Shown here: in pieces, positions 48,382 to 64,000 of the stretch
How positions within the stretch are numbered: position 1 is the stretch's first letter
How the letters are laid out: each line of letters opens with the position of its first letter
Source: Liolophura sinensis
Lineage: Eukaryota; Mollusca; Polyplacophora; Chitonida; Chitonidae
NCBI RefSeq assembly: GCF_032854445.1
Contig: NC_088296.1
Span: 8,840,706 to 8,904,705, forward strand
Reading direction: 5' to 3'
Length of the DNA: 64,000 bases
The notes under the pieces: generated by a model
What the model was told of the DNA's origin: nothing
The model's input: the letters and a program-made list of their open reading frames with translations, nothing else
Database searches by the model: none
Translations under genes and position numbers: made by a program

Positions 48382-48914
48382 TAGTCTTAGATTGAGTTTC
48401 CAGTGTCAGGAACGGCTATCATAATGCACCAAGCTTATAGGGTTCCTATAATCGTGTTCAAAGACAAACGATTAACAAAAATTAAAATACACTGTTAACA
48501 GGTGATCAAAATTTAAAATACGAATGTATCAAGTAACAAAGTACAGACATGCATTCAAAACATACCTTAACATGCAACAGATATGAAGAAAATACACACT
48601 TGGCCTTGTATACAAGACTCATACATACAACTTAAACTAAAGAGGGAAGGAAATAAATAATTTAAAACATCAATTTCTGGCATTAAAATCCAATCAGCAC
48701 AGCACACCATACGACCCAAAGCTTTTCCACTTTTTTTTGTTTTTCTACAGTTGGTGTCTTTTGCTTAAAGAATGTAAGTATTCATACCTGTCTTACGTTT
48801 TGGAAGCATTATCACAAAGTAAAGGGATATCAGCTCGTTTAGTTTTCTTGTTTTTGCTGCGTATATGTATGAAGGTTAACGTAAAGGAGAAAAAGAATTA
48901 GTAGCATTAATTTT

Positions 48915-49230
48915 GCATTCAGCAAGCAACTCCTACAAGCAACTCCTACGATAAATGCTCTAAAGAGCTTCTTTATCTTAGATGCCGAATTCAGCTGAGC
49001 AGAAAAAGAACGCATATTCTAGATTTTGCACTCAGCAAACTAGAAAAGGAACCCCTATCCTAGATTTCCATTCAACAAACCAGAAAAGGAACTCCTGTCC
49101 TAGAATTTGCTATTAGCAAACAAGAATAGGAACTCCTATCCTAGAACCTAGAAAGGATCTCATGTCCTAGATTTTGCATTCAGCTAACCAAAACGGAACT
49201 TCTATCCCCGATCTTTCATTTTGCCTTAGC
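48915..49230. repeat. Degenerate ~56-bp tandem repeat
   Basis: Five or so units of CATTCAGCAAACCAGAAAAG followed by GAACTCCTATCCTAGATTTT. Open frames here are repeat-derived. Confidence 0.7.
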
Positions 49231-49544
49231 TGGAGAGTACACCAGATGCATTCAACAAAAGAAAAAGAAAAAGACTACCCCCAACATGTAGATACTGCAT
49301 GTGGTAAAACAACGAAGGATACCGGATGTAAATCGTCCGTTTTGTTAAAAAGGAATGCTATATTACAGGCTTTTCATGACTTTATGAAGAAGAAAAGGCC
49401 CTTAAATCGTCCATATTGCAATTCTACAGGAAAAGGAATAGCAATCCGCGTCTTACTGGCAATAGAACAGAGAAGATGCTGACATCCTACAGTTCTCCTG
49501 CTACCAAGACCTGCAACAACCCTTCATACTTGTAAAATCAACTA

Positions 49545-50160
49545 GGCACACCATCTGGAAATCATAGAATCCTTGCATGTTCATCTAAAAAAATCCTCAG
49601 AATTTCCAAGGCCAGTTCACGTGAAATGAATTTAGGTGGATTACAAATACCAAAATATCTAGATGATTAGAATTACCGAGGTAAGTTTTCATGAAATAAG
49701 TTCTGGAAGATTGTGAATCCTTGAACGTCCGTCTAATCAGAATTACTAAGGCCCATGTATATTGGTTGAATTTTGCAGTACTGTGAACCCTAGAATATCT
49801 GGCCAATCAGAATTACCAAGGCCTATTTATATGGGATGAATTTTGGAGGATTGTAAACCCTAGAATATCTGGCCAATCAGAATTACCAATGTCCATGTTC
49901 ATGGGATGGATTTTGGAGGATTGTGAACCCTAGAATATCTGGCCAATCAGAATTACCAATGCCCATGTTCATGGGATGGATTTTGAAGGGCCCTAACATA
50001 CCTGGAATGATCAGAATTATAAATGTCAGTCTTACGAGATGACTTTGTGAAGATTGTGAACCCCTTGAGACATATGGCTGATGAGAATTACCATGGTCAA
50101 TTCACATCACATGAATTTGGGAGAATTGTTAACTTTGAAATAATTGCCAAGGCCCGTCCA
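49545..50160. repeat. ~70-bp tandem repeat, about nine copies
   Basis: Best units (49795-49985): CCCTAGAATATCTGGCCAAT, CAGAATTACCAATGTCCATG, TTCATGGGATGGATTTTGGA, GGATTGTGAA. Copies decay toward both ends. The array stops about 20 bases from the SAC3D1 stop codon. Confidence 0.85.
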
Positions 50161-50177
50161 CACTTTTAAGATTCAAG

Positions 50178-62712
<12,535 letters not shown>

Positions 62713-63089
62713 GCTGTGCTGTTTGACGCGAGTATGTGAAAAGTGAAGCGCCCTCTGTCGGGTAATTCAAGCTTTTTTTTTTTAAATTTAGAACAGTGTT
62801 TATCTTCGAACGCGGACTGGCGGACGCTGATTTCAAACCCATAAAGCAAATGAGAAGCTCTCTAACGTTTGCTTGACATTATTGTCATCACCTGTAAATT
62901 TTTTTTACAGAAATCTTGGAGAACGCCGAGGTTCCTGGGGTTACGGCGATGAGGCAGGAATTAGTGATCTCAGAAAACGAAAACGAAAATGTTATATATG
63001 TGTATATATACGTGTACATCGGGTAAGCATGTATAACTTTCTTTTTAACATGATCAGCGCAAACACGGATATGAGCTGGCAAGTATAAA

Positions 63090-63187
63090 CGTCGCCTTCC
63101 ACACGGCCGTACGTGGGAAAGGCTTGCCAGCAACCTGCGGTTTCCTCCCACTATACTGATAGCCGCCGTCGTATAAGTGAAATAACC
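63090..63187 (+). mobile_element. SINE family A, middle fragment
   Basis: CGGCCGTACGTGGGAAAGGC, CAGCAACCTGCGGTTTCCTC (internal deletion) and GCCGCCGTCGTATAAGTGAA. Confidence 0.85.
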
Positions 63188-63349
63188 TTACTCCAATATC
63201 ATTCCTGTTGCACCACGTTGCAACCTGGAGTGAAAATCTCGCGAACAGTGATCTCGTGTTGCACTTTGGCATTCGAAACGACGTTCTCGTGTGGGACCAA
63301 CACGCCTGCAGGGATTCGAGTACCGGTACAGTCTTTGTGTTCACGATGT

Positions 63350-63350
<1 letters not shown>

Positions 63351-63389
<39 letters not shown>
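63351..63389. repeat. (TA)n microsatellite
   Basis: About 38 bases of alternating TA. Confidence 0.95.
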
Positions 63390-63390
<1 letters not shown>

Positions 63391-64000
63391 TCATCTTTAT
63401 ATATCATACATAAGAAGTTATAAGCTTTTTGGAATGTACAAAATATTAATCACCGCACAACAGAAAGACAAATAAATCATAGAGGTAAGACCTAATTATA
63501 TATTTATGCATACGTCTAATAATCAGGCAAACTACGGGAAAGTAGGGAATTTCTTTACACAGGTAGGCTTAACTAGACGGCACTAGACCGAGAGTTAACA
63601 ATCTCCGCCAAAGTATATTTTACATACTCATCTCTCGGTCATAACAAAGTGACATCTTTTTTACTTTTTTTTTTTTTTTTTTGCATTTATGTCTTATCTC
63701 TTAATAGTGTAGAGTCGTTAAAAAAATTCATAGAAGAACACACTTATCCCAACCAAAATTAAGTTGACGTAGCCCAAGACCAACCTATGCACAACACTTC
63801 ATTCAAATCCCAGCATACCTATTTCCCATAAAATTGCTGACATATAGGCCTATAGTCAGACTGGCAAATAAACGCCGGCAAAAACATAACCTGCATTAAC
63901 TTGCGGAGGTAACAGAATCCAAAACGACCTACAGAACGTGCGAACATGTAAGACATTTGTTCTGATTCAACAACAAAAGCAGACGGATAATGCGGTAGTT
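63390..64000. other. Right edge, nothing recognised
   Basis: AT-rich, T-run at 63663-63682. The SAC3D1 promoter should lie between 62712 and here, but no clear core element is seen. Confidence 0.35.

Noticed and set aside
48915-50160. Regularly spaced repeats suggesting a CRISPR-like array
   Set aside because: Units are degenerate tandem repeats without constant repeats separated by unique spacers, and the window is eukaryotic.

Overview
This is a gene-poor, repeat-rich stretch of animal nuclear DNA, about 60% A+T. It has spliced genes with GT-AG introns, many tRNA-derived SINEs, LINE relics and at least nine minisatellite arrays. The dominant SINE has a tRNA-like head, a conserved middle that ends in the core AATATTCTTGAGTACGGCG, and a TTTA/AAAT tail. 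A second SINE family has a GTGAGTGAGTG-type tail. Together with a TRIM gene, a C-type lectin and a PAN-domain secreted protein, this points to a lophotrochozoan and most likely a mollusc (probably a bivalve). The species cannot be fixed from the sequence alone.

Every gene I can support is on the minus strand. From right to left: (1) a SAC3/GANP-family gene matching SAC3D1, eight coding exons from 62712 down to 50178, with one apparent single-base frameshift in exon 4; (2) a complete TRIM-type E3 ubiquitin ligase gene (RING, two B-boxes, coiled coil, B30.2/SPRY), six coding exons from 40970 down to 29072, 593 codons before the stop, all phases compatible; (3) the last two exons of a single-pass receptor with a tyrosine-motif tail (20942 to 19927); (4) a C-type lectin domain gene whose last two exons are 8940-8656 and 6326-6139; (5) a complete two-exon gene for a 108-residue secreted PAN/apple protein (3389 to 2777). 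Genes 2 to 5 belong to classes often used in invertebrate recognition and signalling, but no shared pathway is shown by the sequence.

The rest is repeats. A segment of about 3.6 kb with an internal ~62-bp minisatellite occurs twice (12190-15770 and 22530-27150), on either side of the receptor exons. The second copy is split by an insertion of about 2.5 kb whose ends are inverted repeats. The 6.3-kb last intron of the TRIM gene is filled by an 80-bp minisatellite and a 42-bp minisatellite that is itself split by a LINE 3' end. The SAC3D1 introns hold 22-bp and 41-bp minisatellites and many SINEs, one nested in another. A long foldback element lies at the left edge.

Exon boundaries were set by reading splice sites, phases and family resemblance by eye. 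No alignment, expression data or database search was used.
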